Positions 8,421 through 16,208 of a stretch of DNA of 21,463 nt are shown here, piece by piece. How positions within the stretch are numbered: position 1 is the stretch's first letter; each line of letters opens with the position of its first letter. Where the stretch lies: positions 1-21,463 of the forward strand of contig DNBN01000129.1 of the NCBI GenBank assembly GCA_003491845.1, given 5' to 3'. This DNA comes from Porticoccaceae bacterium (lineage in GTDB: Bacteria > Pseudomonadota > Gammaproteobacteria > Pseudomonadales > Porticoccaceae). Under the pieces are notes generated by a model. The model saw nothing but the letters and a program-made list of their open reading frames with translations. It was not told the origin of the DNA and did no database searches. A program made the position numbers and the translations under genes.

Positions 8421-8462
8421 TAGACTGGCGTGGTTAACCCACTATAATCGCTAATTAATTAG
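8421..8462 (+). promoter_or_regulatory. Promoter with overlapping 12-base palindrome before the crotonase gene
   Basis: A perfect -10 TATAAT (8443-8448) follows TAGACT (8421-8426, four matches to TTGACA) by 16 bases. The perfect palindrome CTAATTAATTAG (8451-8462) covers the predicted transcript start, a common place for a repressor operator. A small hairpin CCATC-CAGA-GATGG (8487-8500) follows in the leader. The crotonase can thus be transcribed separately from the ligase; no regulator gene is adjacent. Confidence 0.5.
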
Positions 8463-8516
8463 TCAGAGATAAATAAATATTATTAACCATCCAGAGATGG
8501 TGACTTAGGAGCAACT

Positions 8517-9320
8517 ATGTTGGAAAAACTTGATAACTTCGAGCTTGAGAATCTCGCATTAATTGGTGATGAAGACGGCATTGTGCAAGTGGTTTTATCA
8601 CGACCTGCCAAACGTAATGCATTAAATGCCGATACTATCGAAGAATTGATAGACGTTTTTTCAAAACTTCCAAGATTAGGCGCCAGAGCGGTAGTATTAA
8701 GAGCAGAAGGCGATCATTTTTGTGCGGGGCTCGATCTTGTAGAGCACCACAACGAGCAGCGTCGCCCAGAAGAGTTTATGCATATTTGTCTACGCTGGCA
8801 TGAAGCCTTTAATAAAATGGAATATGGTGGAGTGCCTATCATTGCCGCACTAAAAGGCGCTGTTGTTGGCGGAGGTTTAGAGTTAGCATCAGCAGCTCAT
8901 GTCCGCGTTGCCGATCAAAGCACCTATTTTGCCCTCCCAGAGGGACAGCGAGGCTTGTTCACCGGAGGAGGTGCAACTATTCGGGTTGCCGATCTAGTGG
9001 GTAAAGCACGTATGATCGACATGATGCTAACCGGCAGAGTTTACAAGCAGGAGGAAGCTTTTCAAGTAGGCCTATGTCAATATCTCATTGATGGTTCTAG
9101 TGATGAAAAAGCCATGAAAATTGCTCGCACAGCGGCGGAAAACCCTGCGCTGTCAAATTTTGCTATTTGCTCTGCAATCAGTCACATGCAGAATATGTCT
9201 GCGATGGATGCGGCCTATGCTGAGTCTGTGGTAGCTGGTATCGTTAATACACAACCAGCATCAAATGAACGTTTGGAGGCCTTCGCCAATAAAAGCGCAC
9301 CGCGCGTAAGACCCGACTAA
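8517..9320 (+). CDS. Crotonase-family enoyl-CoA hydratase/hydrolase
   Basis: The 267-residue protein belongs to the crotonase superfamily, which stabilises acyl-CoA enolates in an oxyanion hole. The CoA-binding entry [10 protein letters not shown] (28-37), HFCAGLDL (68-74) and [15 protein letters not shown] (110-124) are present. Both catalytic glutamates of hydratases are kept: E122 in GGGLELA and E142 in [13 protein letters not shown] lies 5 bases before the ATG. Its length and glutamate spacing resemble methylthioacryloyl-CoA hydratase DmdD (reported Glu121/Glu141, from memory), but ordinary enoyl-CoA hydratases share the two glutamates and their spacing, so the substrate is open. It is co-oriented with the upstream acyl-CoA synthetase and converges on phoR with a 5-base gap. 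Confidence 0.85.
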   Translation: MLEKLDNFELENLALIGDEDGIVQVVLSRPAKRNALNADTIEELIDVFSKLPRLGARAVVLRAEGDHFCAGLDLVEHHNEQRRPEEFMHICLRWHEAFNKMEYGGVPIIAALKGAVVGGGLELASAAHVRVADQSTYFALPEGQRGLFTGGGATIRVADLVGKARMIDMMLTGRVYKQEEAFQVGLCQYLIDGSSDEKAMKIARTAAENPALSNFAICSAISHMQNMSAMDAAYAESVVAGIVNTQPASNERLEAFANKSAPRVRPD

Positions 9321-9325
9321 CAAGC

Positions 9326-10615
9326 TCACAGAGGACTATTTTTGCTGTGGTAAGGTAACCAGCAATCAAAGCTGGCGCCCTGCCCTACGCGACTGCTAAT
9401 ACTTAAATTTCCACCAGCTTTACTCAGTGCATGCTTTGTAATAGCCAACCCTAATCCACTGCCTCCTGTGTGTGAATTGCGCGAATTATCGCCGCGATAA
9501 AAACGTTCGGTGAGACGAGGAATTTCATAGGGGTCAATTCCAATGCCGTCATCTTTGATAGAAATTAATATTCCTGTGAGCTCTTCACGCACGGCAATAC
9601 TGATAACAGCACCCTGAGGATTATGCCTCACAGCATTGAATATAACGTTACCTAGCGCGCCACGAATGTCTTTTTCAGAGCTCCATATCATCAATGGTGT
9701 ATGCTCAAAAATAACTGAATGCTGCCCCGAACTAAGCGCTTTTGCTTCCCCTATTAGGCTATGTAAGAGTGCTGTAATATCAAATTTTTCGTCCGTATCA
9801 ATATCATGACTCTCTTCTAAACGCGAAAGTAAGATCAAATCATCCGCCAAGGACTGCATGCGAATGACCTGTTCAGACATTTGCTGAAAAGCCTTCTGCT
9901 GTAATACTGTGATATCCGAAGTATCTTGCAAGGTTTCCAAATAACCTTTGATAACGGTCAGTGGTGTACGCAACTCATGGGACACATTGCCTACAAATTC
10001 TGAGCGCAGTTTTTGAAGATGATTAATACGGCTAGTATCACTGACTAAAAGAACAATTTCGCCCTGCTGGCCAAAATAAGAGGCCGTTAGTTCCAATACA
10101 ACAGTATCTTGGACATTTGATGCTAATGTCAGTGAGTCAGAAAAATCTCCCTGATTAATATATGCTACAAAATCTGGATCTCGAATCAAATTCATCACTG
10201 AGGTTCCTCGATCACCTGACCGCAAACCTAAAAGACGCTTAGCAGAGCTATTCCACCAGTCCAAATTGCGGTCATTGGTCAAGATCAAGAGGCCTTCATC
10301 AAGCACCTCGGTGACTCGAGTGACGCGATTGATTGTCACCCGCATTTTATCTTGTGCACGTCGATGACGGCGACGCTGACGATTAAACGTATCAGTTATA
10401 TCGCCCCAGATACCATCTAATTCAGGGGGAATACCACGCATACCTTTATCAATCCAAGCAAACACACGACCGGCAACACTAAAGGTCCATAGGCAATAAC
10501 CCAAAATACCTAAAAAAATAAGTTCGACAAGGAAGCCTAGGCTCCAACCAAATAAAGCGCAGGAAACCAAAATAAAAATGACCCGCCAAATTTCCTCCTG
10601 CATTCCTGGTCGCAA
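9326..10615 (-). CDS. phoR: PhoR, phosphate-regulon sensor histidine kinase
   Basis: Membrane-bound kinase/phosphatase that controls PhoB. The 429 residues show two N-terminal membrane helices with hardly any periplasmic loop (about 11-48), a basic linker RQRRRHRRAQDK, a PAS domain (about 97-195), the H-box FVGNVSHELRTPLT with His213, then N (FNAVRHNPQGA), G1 (DDGIGID), F (ERFYRGD) and G2 (GGSGLGLAI) boxes. This layout is typical of PhoR, which senses phosphate through Pst and PhoU, not a periplasmic ligand. The start is a TTG at 10615 with GAGGA about 9 bases upstream; an ATG at 10603 has no comparable ribosome site. It lies 21 bases after phoB and is presumably co-transcribed. Confidence 0.95.
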   Translation of the reverse strand: MRPGMQEEIWRVIFILVSCALFGWSLGFLVELIFLGILGYCLWTFSVAGRVFAWIDKGMRGIPPELDGIWGDITDTFNRQRRRHRRAQDKMRVTINRVTRVTEVLDEGLLILTNDRNLDWWNSSAKRLLGLRSGDRGTSVMNLIRDPDFVAYINQGDFSDSLTLASNVQDTVVLELTASYFGQQGEIVLLVSDTSRINHLQKLRSEFVGNVSHELRTPLTVIKGYLETLQDTSDITVLQQKAFQQMSEQVIRMQSLADDLILLSRLEESHDIDTDEKFDITALLHSLIGEAKALSSGQHSVIFEHTPLMIWSSEKDIRGALGNVIFNAVRHNPQGAVISIAVREELTGILISIKDDGIGIDPYEIPRLTERFYRGDNSRNSHTGGSGLGLAITKHALSKAGGNLSISSRVGQGASFDCWLPYHSKNSPL

Positions 10616-10636
10616 TAGATAAATTCCTCACACTGG

Positions 10637-11341
10637 TCATGACACATTATTTAACTGGATGGAAAAACGGTATCCCGCCCCCCGCACAGTCTGCACATAG
10701 TTCTGGTGTCCTGCAACTGATATTGCTTTACGTAATCTCCTGATATGAACATCTACTGTCCGTTCATCTAAGTAGGCGTTGCCACCCCACACATAATCGA
10801 GTATCTGATCACGAGAATAAACACGTTCTTGATGGGTTAGGAAAAACTGCAATAAGCGATACTCTGTGGGACCAAGATTAACAGAAACTCCTGAAATACT
10901 TACCCTGTGTCCCAGCGGATCAAATAATAATTCTCCTACTACTATTGGCTCTCGAAGCTCTTCTCGACCAATACGCCGCAGTACAGCTTTAACACGAGAT
11001 ATCAACTCTCTGGGCGAAAAGGGCTTAGCAATATAGTCATCTGCACCTGAATCCAGTCCAGAAATCTTATGTGTCTCTTCTGCCTTAGCGGTAAGCATAA
11101 TTACTGGTAATGTTTCAGTAATCTCATCACGTTTTAAACGTCGCAATAGCTCAAGGCCACTGGTACCAGGCATCATCCAGTCCAGCAATACTAGATCTGG
11201 ATTGCGATCGACTATTAGCGCATGGGCAATAGAGGCATTCTCTGCTTGGAGCACATTGTACCCTGCTGCAGCCAGAGAAATATCTAACATATCCCGAATA
11301 GCCTGCTCATCATCAACAACTAAAATGGTATGTTTCGGCAA
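10637..11341 (-). CDS. phoB: PhoB, phosphate-regulon response regulator
   Basis: OmpR-type DNA-binding activator of the Pho regulon. The receiver domain has the acidic pair in ILVVDDE, phospho-acceptor D54 in LVLLDWMMPG (numbered from the TTG at 11341) and the lysine of DDYIAKPFS; the winged helix ends VDVHIRRLRKAISVAG...VQTVRGAGYRFS. No ATG fits. A TTG at 11341 has AGGA 7 bases upstream and gives five residues before ILVV, as in E. coli PhoB. A TTG at 11362 is also open, with AGAGG 8 bases upstream, but that ribosome site would lie before the predicted Pho-dependent transcript start. Preceded by its own Pho box, so probably autoactivated. Confidence 0.96.
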   Translation of the reverse strand: MPKHTILVVDDEQAIRDMLDISLAAAGYNVLQAENASIAHALIVDRNPDLVLLDWMMPGTSGLELLRRLKRDEITETLPVIMLTAKAEETHKISGLDSGADDYIAKPFSPRELISRVKAVLRRIGREELREPIVVGELLFDPLGHRVSISGVSVNLGPTEYRLLQFFLTHQERVYSRDQILDYVWGGNAYLDERTVDVHIRRLRKAISVAGHQNYVQTVRGAGYRFSIQLNNVS

Positions 11342-11375
11342 AATAACGTCCTGATGATCCAAGAAAAGAACCTCT

Positions 11376-11409
11376 ATTTAAATACACTGATATGACACAA
11401 ATATGACAG
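11376..11409 (-). promoter_or_regulatory. Pho box and weak -10 of phoBR
   Basis: On the minus strand CTGTCAT-ATTT-GTGTCAT (11409-11392) is a strong PhoB box. A weak -10, TTAAAT (11381-11376), begins 10 bases downstream, matching the spacing at the other Pho promoters in the window. This indicates autoregulation of phoBR. Confidence 0.9.
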
Positions 11410-11536
11410 AACACAGTGCTTCATGCACCTTTTCTTTTTTGTACCCTATAGACTTATATTACCGTAATGATCGAGTCGATATTTATTAATGAATATAGCA
11501 TAATGGCCGTCTTAGCTTTTAATATGAGTTCAACAT

Positions 11537-12022
11537 ATGAGTATCAAACATAATAGCGCGGTCAGCTTTCATTACACCCTCACCGACGACAACGGTCAGC
11601 AACTAGACAGTTCTGATGGCCGCGAGCCCTTAGCCTACTTACATGGCGCGGGCAATATTATTCCCGGTCTTGAAAATGCATTGGAAGGTAAAAGTACAGG
11701 CGACAAAATGATGGTTGCAGTGACTGCAGCAGAAGGCTATGGAGAAGTGCAACCCGCACTTATCCAGGAGGTCCCTCGAGGATCTTTTGAGGGTGTCGAA
11801 AACATTGAAGTCGGCATGCAGTTTGAAGCTCAAACAGGAAATGGGGACAGTGTTCCGGTAACTGTAACCGCGGTAACAGACGAATCGATTACTGTGGATG
11901 GGAATCATCCTTTAGCAGGTAAAAATCTTAACTTTGATGTGTCCATTGAGGAAGTGAGAGACGCAAGCCAAGAAGAGCTAGATCACGGACATGTTCATGG
12001 ACCCGGTGGACATAATCACTAA
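11537..12022 (+). CDS. slyD: FKBP-type peptidyl-prolyl isomerase, SlyD-like
   Basis: Cytoplasmic prolyl isomerase and chaperone of the SlyD type. The 161 residues show the FKBP domain split by the insert-in-flap domain: FHYTLTDDNGQQLDSS, the YLHGAGNIIPGLENALEGKSTGD flap entry, the AAEGYGE turn, the inserted chaperone part (about 70-125) and NHPLAGKNLNFDVSIEEVR, which returns to the FKBP fold. The C-terminal tail is histidine-rich but short (DHGHVHGPGGHNH) compared with the long metal-binding tail of E. coli SlyD, so some metal binding is likely but reduced. It diverges from phoB. The ribosome site is weak, and I see no convincing promoter in 11410-11536. No functional link to the phosphate genes is evident. 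Confidence 0.93.
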   Translation: MSIKHNSAVSFHYTLTDDNGQQLDSSDGREPLAYLHGAGNIIPGLENALEGKSTGDKMMVAVTAAEGYGEVQPALIQEVPRGSFEGVENIEVGMQFEAQTGNGDSVPVTVTAVTDESITVDGNHPLAGKNLNFDVSIEEVRDASQEELDHGHVHGPGGHNH

Positions 12023-12096
12023 AGTATAGCCTTGACTGACGATTTAGATTAGCGCCGCGGTTTTACGGCAGGCCCCGGGATTTACATGGCGTTTTG

Positions 12097-12130
12097 CTGT
12101 CACAAAAATGTCATCATCACATGACATACT
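12097..12130 (+). promoter_or_regulatory. Pho box and -10 of the GAPDH-arsJ operon
   Basis: CTGTCAC-AAAA-ATGTCAT (12097-12114) is a clear PhoB box with two 7-base repeats 4 bases apart. A -10-like CATACT (12125-12130) begins 10 bases downstream, the spacing at the other three Pho promoters; TGTAAT (12131-12136) is an alternative -10. A further half-site in the opposite orientation, ATGACAT (12121-12127), follows. The predicted start lies about 20 bases before the GAPDH ATG. Confidence 0.88.
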
Positions 12131-12157
12131 TGTAATTTTTGTTATTTGGAATTCACT

Positions 12158-13165
12158 ATGCCTATTAGAGTCGGTATCAACGGATTTGGCCGCATTGGTC
12201 GCATGGCTATGCGCGCAGCTTGGGGCTTAAACGAGCTTCAAATAGTACATATAAATGAAATTGCTGGAGATGCCGTCAGTGCAGCGCACCTGCTGAAGTT
12301 CGATTCTATTCATGGTACTTGGGCACACGATGTTTCGGCTTCCGAAGCGAATAATGCAATTATTATCGACCAAGTCACGGTCAGTTATTCTCAATGCGAA
12401 TCTATTCAAAACCAAGCGTGGGTCGATAGCAATATTGATCTTGTCATTGACTGTAGCGGTCAGTTTAAATCCGCTAGAGCACTTAGCGACTATTTTTCAC
12501 AGGGTATAAAAAGGGTTGTGGTATCAGCTCCTATTCATGATCAGACCTTGAATATCGTAATGGGCGTCAATGATCATCTGTATGTCGACCAACCTATTGT
12601 CAGCGCAGCATCTTGTACTACTAATTGCCTAGCACCAGTGGTGGACGTTCTTCAGCAAGAATTTGGAATCGAACATGCATCAATTACGACCATTCATGAT
12701 CTCACTAACACCCAGAGTATACTCGATGAGTACCACAAAGATTTGCGTCGTGCTCGAGCAAGTAGCCTGTCATTGATACCTACAACTACCGGCTCTGCCA
12801 CCGCTATTACACGCATTTTCCCTGAACTTGTTGGTCGTATTAATGGACTTGCGGTTCGCGTACCCCTAGCTAATGCATCCCTTACTGATTGTGTTTTTGA
12901 ACTGAAAGTAACCACTACAACGGAGGCTGTCAACAAAGCGTTCAAAACTGCATCGGAAAAAAGACTTAATGGTATATTGGGGTTTGAAGAGCGTCCTCTT
13001 GTATCTGTGGATTACACCAATGATAAACGCTCTGGCGTTATTGACGCCCCATCCACCATGGTGGTCAATGGCACACAACTCAAAGTACTTATCTGGTATG
13101 ACAACGAAATAGGTTATGTACAGCGCATGATAGAACTTTCCCAAAAAGTCGCGCTGTCTATATAA
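12158..13165 (+). CDS. ArsJ-associated glyceraldehyde-3-phosphate dehydrogenase
   Basis: A GAPDH that, in the known ArsJ pathway, uses arsenate in place of phosphate and makes unstable 1-arseno-3-phosphoglycerate for export. From the ATG at 12158 the protein has 335 residues; a TTG four codons earlier is in frame but has no ribosome site. The NAD-binding [10 protein letters not shown] (6-15), catalytic Cys153 in [12 protein letters not shown], His180 in [10 protein letters not shown] and C-terminal [12 protein letters not shown] are intact. The sequence [16 protein letters not shown] and HDLTNTQ, in place of the glycolytic HAYTNDQ type, mark the ArsJ-linked branch. It lies 10 bases before arsJ and behind a Pho box. 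A role in central glycolysis is less likely, given the partner gene and promoter. Confidence 0.93.
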   Translation: MPIRVGINGFGRIGRMAMRAAWGLNELQIVHINEIAGDAVSAAHLLKFDSIHGTWAHDVSASEANNAIIIDQVTVSYSQCESIQNQAWVDSNIDLVIDCSGQFKSARALSDYFSQGIKRVVVSAPIHDQTLNIVMGVNDHLYVDQPIVSAASCTTNCLAPVVDVLQQEFGIEHASITTIHDLTNTQSILDEYHKDLRRARASSLSLIPTTTGSATAITRIFPELVGRINGLAVRVPLANASLTDCVFELKVTTTTEAVNKAFKTASEKRLNGILGFEERPLVSVDYTNDKRSGVIDAPSTMVVNGTQLKVLIWYDNEIGYVQRMIELSQKVALSI

Positions 13166-13175
13166 AGGTCTATTT

Positions 13176-14405
13176 ATGGCCTCAGCATCCACCCATAGTA
13201 TTCAACAATATAGTCTAGTCACTGTTAGTTATTGGGCTTTTACACTGACAGACGGTGCTTTGCGTATGCTAGTGTTGCTGTTTTTTCATGGACTTGGTTT
13301 TAGTCCTATAGAAATAGCTAGCCTATTTATTCTTTACGAGTTATCCGGTGTGGTCACGAGCTTAATTGGTGGCTGGGTGGCTGCTAAAATTGGCCTGATA
13401 ACTACACTTCAGTGTGGCTTATTATTGCAGATTTTAGCCATCGCAATGCTCCTTAGAGATCATCAGCAATTAACTATCGTTTATGTTATGTGTGCCCAAG
13501 CATTATCAGGTGTAGCCAAAGACCTAAATAAAATAAGTGCCAAAAGTAGTCTTAAGAGTCTTCTGCCTGACAATGCACATGGACGACTGTTCACCTGGGT
13601 TGCAAGGCTTACTGGCTCTAAAAATGCACTCAAAGGAATGGGATTTTTCCTTGGCGGGACTCTACTCTCTAGCGTCGGTTTCACCTTCACTATTATGCTC
13701 ATGATGATGCTATTAATAGCCATTTTGGTTCTTGGACTCGTCTTTTTTAAGGTTCTTGAGAATGCGGAACACAAGCCCGCTATTAACCAGATACTTTCAA
13801 AGAGCACAGCTATAAACAGGCTGTCGATTGCACGCTTATTTTTATTTGGCGCAAGAGACGTTTGGTTTGTAATAGCGCTACCGGTATACCTACAAAGCCA
13901 ACTGCTCTGGAGTTATTGGCAAGTTGGCAGTCTGATGGCTCTTTGGGTTGTTGGTTATGGTTTGATCCAAGCATTTGCACCGAAGATCATTACAATGGGA
14001 AGATCAAATAAACTATCCACTGCGGTTGACGGACGCACATTGGTATTTTGGGGTATTTTATTAGTCACAATACCTGCCGCAATAGCAATAGCGCTGATGG
14101 TTTGTGAAAGGTCTGATCTAGTCATCCTTGTTGGACTAGTTCCCTTTGCGTTTTTATTTGCTATTAACTCTAGCGTCCATTCTTACTTGATTTTATCCTT
14201 CGCGCAACGGGACAGAGTATCCTTGGATGTTGGTTTCTATTATATGGCGAATGCCGGTGGCCGCCTGTTAGGAACGCTTCTATCTGGATTTCTGTACCAA
14301 GAATTTGGCTTGTCCAGTTGTTTGTTTGTGTCATCAGGTATGCTCATTGCAAGTACTTTGGCCGCCCACTCACTGCCAAAAATCACATCATCAACTGTTA
14401 ATTAG
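13176..14405 (+). CDS. arsJ: ArsJ, organoarsenical (1-arseno-3-phosphoglycerate) efflux permease
   Basis: Major-facilitator-type inner-membrane transporter that exports 1-arseno-3-phosphoglycerate made by the upstream GAPDH; the product then breaks down outside, releasing arsenate. The 409 residues begin with the ArsJ signature QQYSLVTVSYWAFTLTDGALR, followed by LFILYELSGVVTSLIGGW and the cytoplasmic stretch SGVAKDLNKISAKSSLK; about 10-12 hydrophobic helices can be counted. AAAGG lies 7 bases before the ATG. It forms a two-gene unit with the GAPDH. Usually such pairs accompany ArsR or other ars genes; none is seen in this window. No terminator with a T-run is seen in the 77 bases after it. 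Confidence 0.93.
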   Translation: MASASTHSIQQYSLVTVSYWAFTLTDGALRMLVLLFFHGLGFSPIEIASLFILYELSGVVTSLIGGWVAAKIGLITTLQCGLLLQILAIAMLLRDHQQLTIVYVMCAQALSGVAKDLNKISAKSSLKSLLPDNAHGRLFTWVARLTGSKNALKGMGFFLGGTLLSSVGFTFTIMLMMMLLIAILVLGLVFFKVLENAEHKPAINQILSKSTAINRLSIARLFLFGARDVWFVIALPVYLQSQLLWSYWQVGSLMALWVVGYGLIQAFAPKIITMGRSNKLSTAVDGRTLVFWGILLVTIPAAIAIALMVCERSDLVILVGLVPFAFLFAINSSVHSYLILSFAQRDRVSLDVGFYYMANAGGRLLGTLLSGFLYQEFGLSSCLFVSSGMLIASTLAAHSLPKITSSTVN

Positions 14406-14482
14406 CTAAGCCCTTAATCTTCACCTCCGGTGATATCTCTGGTAGGGTGTCGTTTTTACTTTAAAGATCTAAGAGAGTTAAA

Positions 14483-14857
14483 ATGAGCAATGAAGATAAT
14501 ACCTCCATGGACCCCAACGCACTCTTTAGAGAGGAAAATTATACCGACCAAAAAATGGGTGCTATTCGAAAACTCACACCGGTTGATGCTAACGGAGATG
14601 AAGATCAAAGTAGAGATGTTTTATTTTTTGGCTCAGCACAAGTGATGACGCCCATGGGAGCAATTCCACTTAATTTTGCCCTAGAAGGCCCTACAATTGG
14701 CGCTGCAGCAACAGATTTTGCTGCCAAAGCGGCCATCGCCGTGGAAGAAGCTGCAAAGGAGCTTGAACAGATGCGCCGAGATCAAGCATCACAGATCGTC
14801 ATGCCTGGGCAAGGCGGCGGAATGGGTGGACCACCCTCTGGCGGTATTATTACTTAA
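14483..14857 (+). CDS. Conserved protein of unknown function, glycine-rich C-terminus
   Basis: A 124-residue soluble protein with AAGAGAG 5 bases before the ATG. I do not recognise a named domain. It has an acidic, polar N-terminus (1-45), a central hydrophobic pattern VLFFGSAQVMTPMGAIPLNF that looks like two beta strands, an alanine/glutamate-rich helix (about 72-100, AAKAAIAVEEAAKELEQM) and a flexible tail GQGGGMGGPPSGG. There is no signal peptide or membrane segment. Similar proteins with the MTPxGAxPLxF motif seem, from memory, to occur in other gammaproteobacteria. It lies 77 bases after arsJ in the same direction and could be read through from it, but a functional link is not shown. It converges on the NYN gene. 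Confidence 0.75.
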   Translation: MSNEDNTSMDPNALFREENYTDQKMGAIRKLTPVDANGDEDQSRDVLFFGSAQVMTPMGAIPLNFALEGPTIGAAATDFAAKAAIAVEEAAKELEQMRRDQASQIVMPGQGGGMGGPPSGGIIT

Positions 14858-14879
14858 ACCAAATTTGTCATCTAAGCAG

Positions 14880-15401
14880 TTATCGCAAAAGAAGCTTATC
14901 ATCTATAGGCCGATGTTCAGTTGCCGCCAGAATCAATGAATGAGCGGTTAAATCTGCAACACTATAAACTAGGGTACGAATGTCGCTGTCTTGCGAGACC
15001 CTGCGTAATAAGTAATCAAAATCACCATCTCCTGACAACAACACGACGCAATCAATAGGATTCAGGCTATCAGTTATTGCATCCATCATATCAACTGCCA
15101 AGCCTACGTCCCAGTCTCCCTTGGCTGAACCATCACGTCGTTGAATAAATGGCTTTAATTTTACCGTGTAACCTATACTTAGGAGTGCTTTTTGAAAGCC
15201 TTTTTGTTGGCTATCATTAGGCTCAATAGCATAGGCATGCGCAATTTTAATTTCACCTAATAGAGACAGCTGGCGCCATAATTCTCGGTAATTAAAATGG
15301 CATCCAAACCGCTCCTTCACCGTGTAGTAAATATTCTGAACGTCAATAAATATCGCGATCTTTTGCTTGTCGTACTCATTACTTTTTGGCATCAGAACCA
15401 T
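14880..15401 (-). CDS. NYN-domain (LabA/DUF88-like) putative ribonuclease
   Basis: A PIN-like metal-dependent nuclease domain of the NYN family, expected to cut RNA in the cytoplasm. The 173 residues keep the acidic cluster of the family: D20 in IAIFIDVQN, D96 and D98 in KGDWDVGLAVDM with D104, and D125/D127 in LLSGDGDFDYLL. Length matches single-domain LabA-like proteins. The first ATG (15401) lies inside the end of the upstream GntR gene (23-base overlap); a second ATG at 15392 with GGATGG 5 bases upstream is an equally good start. The overlap suggests coupled translation with the regulator. The substrate is unknown. Confidence 0.85.
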   Translation of the reverse strand: MVLMPKSNEYDKQKIAIFIDVQNIYYTVKERFGCHFNYRELWRQLSLLGEIKIAHAYAIEPNDSQQKGFQKALLSIGYTVKLKPFIQRRDGSAKGDWDVGLAVDMMDAITDSLNPIDCVVLLSGDGDFDYLLRRVSQDSDIRTLVYSVADLTAHSLILAATEHRPIDDKLLLR

Positions 15402-16101
15402 CCGCTACTAATTGATAATGTTGGCCTGCATGCAAGGCCACTGAAGTGCTTACTAATACACCGTCTAACCAGTGCCTTTTGATAACCTTGAGACAAGCTT
15501 TATCCTCCTCACTTAACTCTAGATAATTCCTTTGATCCTCGTTAGCAACCGCAGCGCTGATGTTATAGTCAGTTGATGTTGCTGGCAAAATCCACTTTAA
15601 ATAGGCATTGGCAGTGATCTTATGGAAATTTTGCTTAATAAATGCAGGAACAAGCGCAGAATTCACCAAAATCTCTTGGTATTGAACAGGTTTATTTCTA
15701 TCAAAATGTAAAAAGACGCCCTTAAAAATATATCTGTCACTAGCAATATGCATCTGCTGAGCAAGCGCATCATTGGCCTGAGAATTGTAAACATTAATTA
15801 CTTTGCACTGGTAACCGTTGGACGCCTGAGCAGCTGCAATCACATCGTTGATTATCACTGAGGGCTGCATAGGCGGCTTTGCAACAAAAGACCCTAGACC
15901 CGGAGATCTTGATAATGAACCCTCATCAGCTAACTCTTTTAAGGCCCGTCGCGCGGTCATTCGACTAACTGTAAAGCGCTCAGCAAGTTGGTTTTCTGAG
16001 GGGACCAAATCTCCTATAGCCAAGATACCCGAGTTAATACGATCTTCGATGTAATGCTTTATCAATAAAAACTGCGGTTTTTTACCAATTATAGACACCA
16101 T
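15379..16101 (-). CDS. GntR-family transcriptional regulator with UTRA domain, HutC-like
   Basis: DNA-binding repressor with a small-molecule-sensing domain. From the ATG at 16101 (GGGTGG 5 bases upstream) it has 240 residues; upstream start codons would place the gene across its own operator. The winged helix is at about 10-75 (IKHYIEDRINSGILAIGD, VPSENQLAERFTVSRMTARRALKELADEG, GLGSFVA), and the UTRA domain at about 95-235 (YIFKGVFLHFDRNKPVQYQEILVN, ending LHAGQHYQLVAD). The closest resemblance I see is HutC, the histidine-use repressor, but no hut genes are in the window, so urocanate is only a guess as ligand. Two TGTATATACA sites upstream indicate autoregulation. Confidence 0.88.
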   Translation of the reverse strand: MVSIIGKKPQFLLIKHYIEDRINSGILAIGDLVPSENQLAERFTVSRMTARRALKELADEGSLSRSPGLGSFVAKPPMQPSVIINDVIAAAQASNGYQCKVINVYNSQANDALAQQMHIASDRYIFKGVFLHFDRNKPVQYQEILVNSALVPAFIKQNFHKITANAYLKWILPATSTDYNISAAVANEDQRNYLELSEEDKACLKVIKRHWLDGVLVSTSVALHAGQHYQLVADGSDAKK

Positions 16102-16118
16102 ATTGACCACCCAATAAA

Positions 16119-16136
16119 TGTATATACAATATAGCA
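16119..16136 (-). promoter_or_regulatory. Operator 1 overlapping an extended -10 of the GntR gene
   Basis: The perfect 10-base palindrome TGTATATACA (16119-16128) directly adjoins an extended -10 on the minus strand, TGC-TATATT (16136-16128). Binding there would block transcription of the regulator. The site resembles HutC operators of the TTGTATATACAA type. Confidence 0.65.
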
Positions 16137-16208
16137 TATATATACGTTTATTGAGATACAAATAATATTTTAAAACTCGTATTTGTATACGCTATGTACA
16201 ATTCAGGT

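Noticed and set aside
12108..12127. Inverted repeat ATGTCAT / ATGACAT as a separate operator before the GAPDH gene
   Set aside because: The first arm is already the second half of the Pho box, and a single inverted half-site is weak evidence for another regulator.
12158..13165. GAPDH as the main glycolytic enzyme
   Set aside because: The ArsJ-type sequence features, the 10-base gap to arsJ and the Pho box fit the arsenate role better, although the active site is complete.
12694..13192. Minus-strand frames opposite the GAPDH gene
   Set aside because: Antisense shadows of a conserved enzyme, without ribosome sites or recognisable domains.
14420..14436. CACC-TCC-GGTG hairpin as the arsJ terminator
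   Set aside because: Four-base stem and no following T-run; too weak to call.
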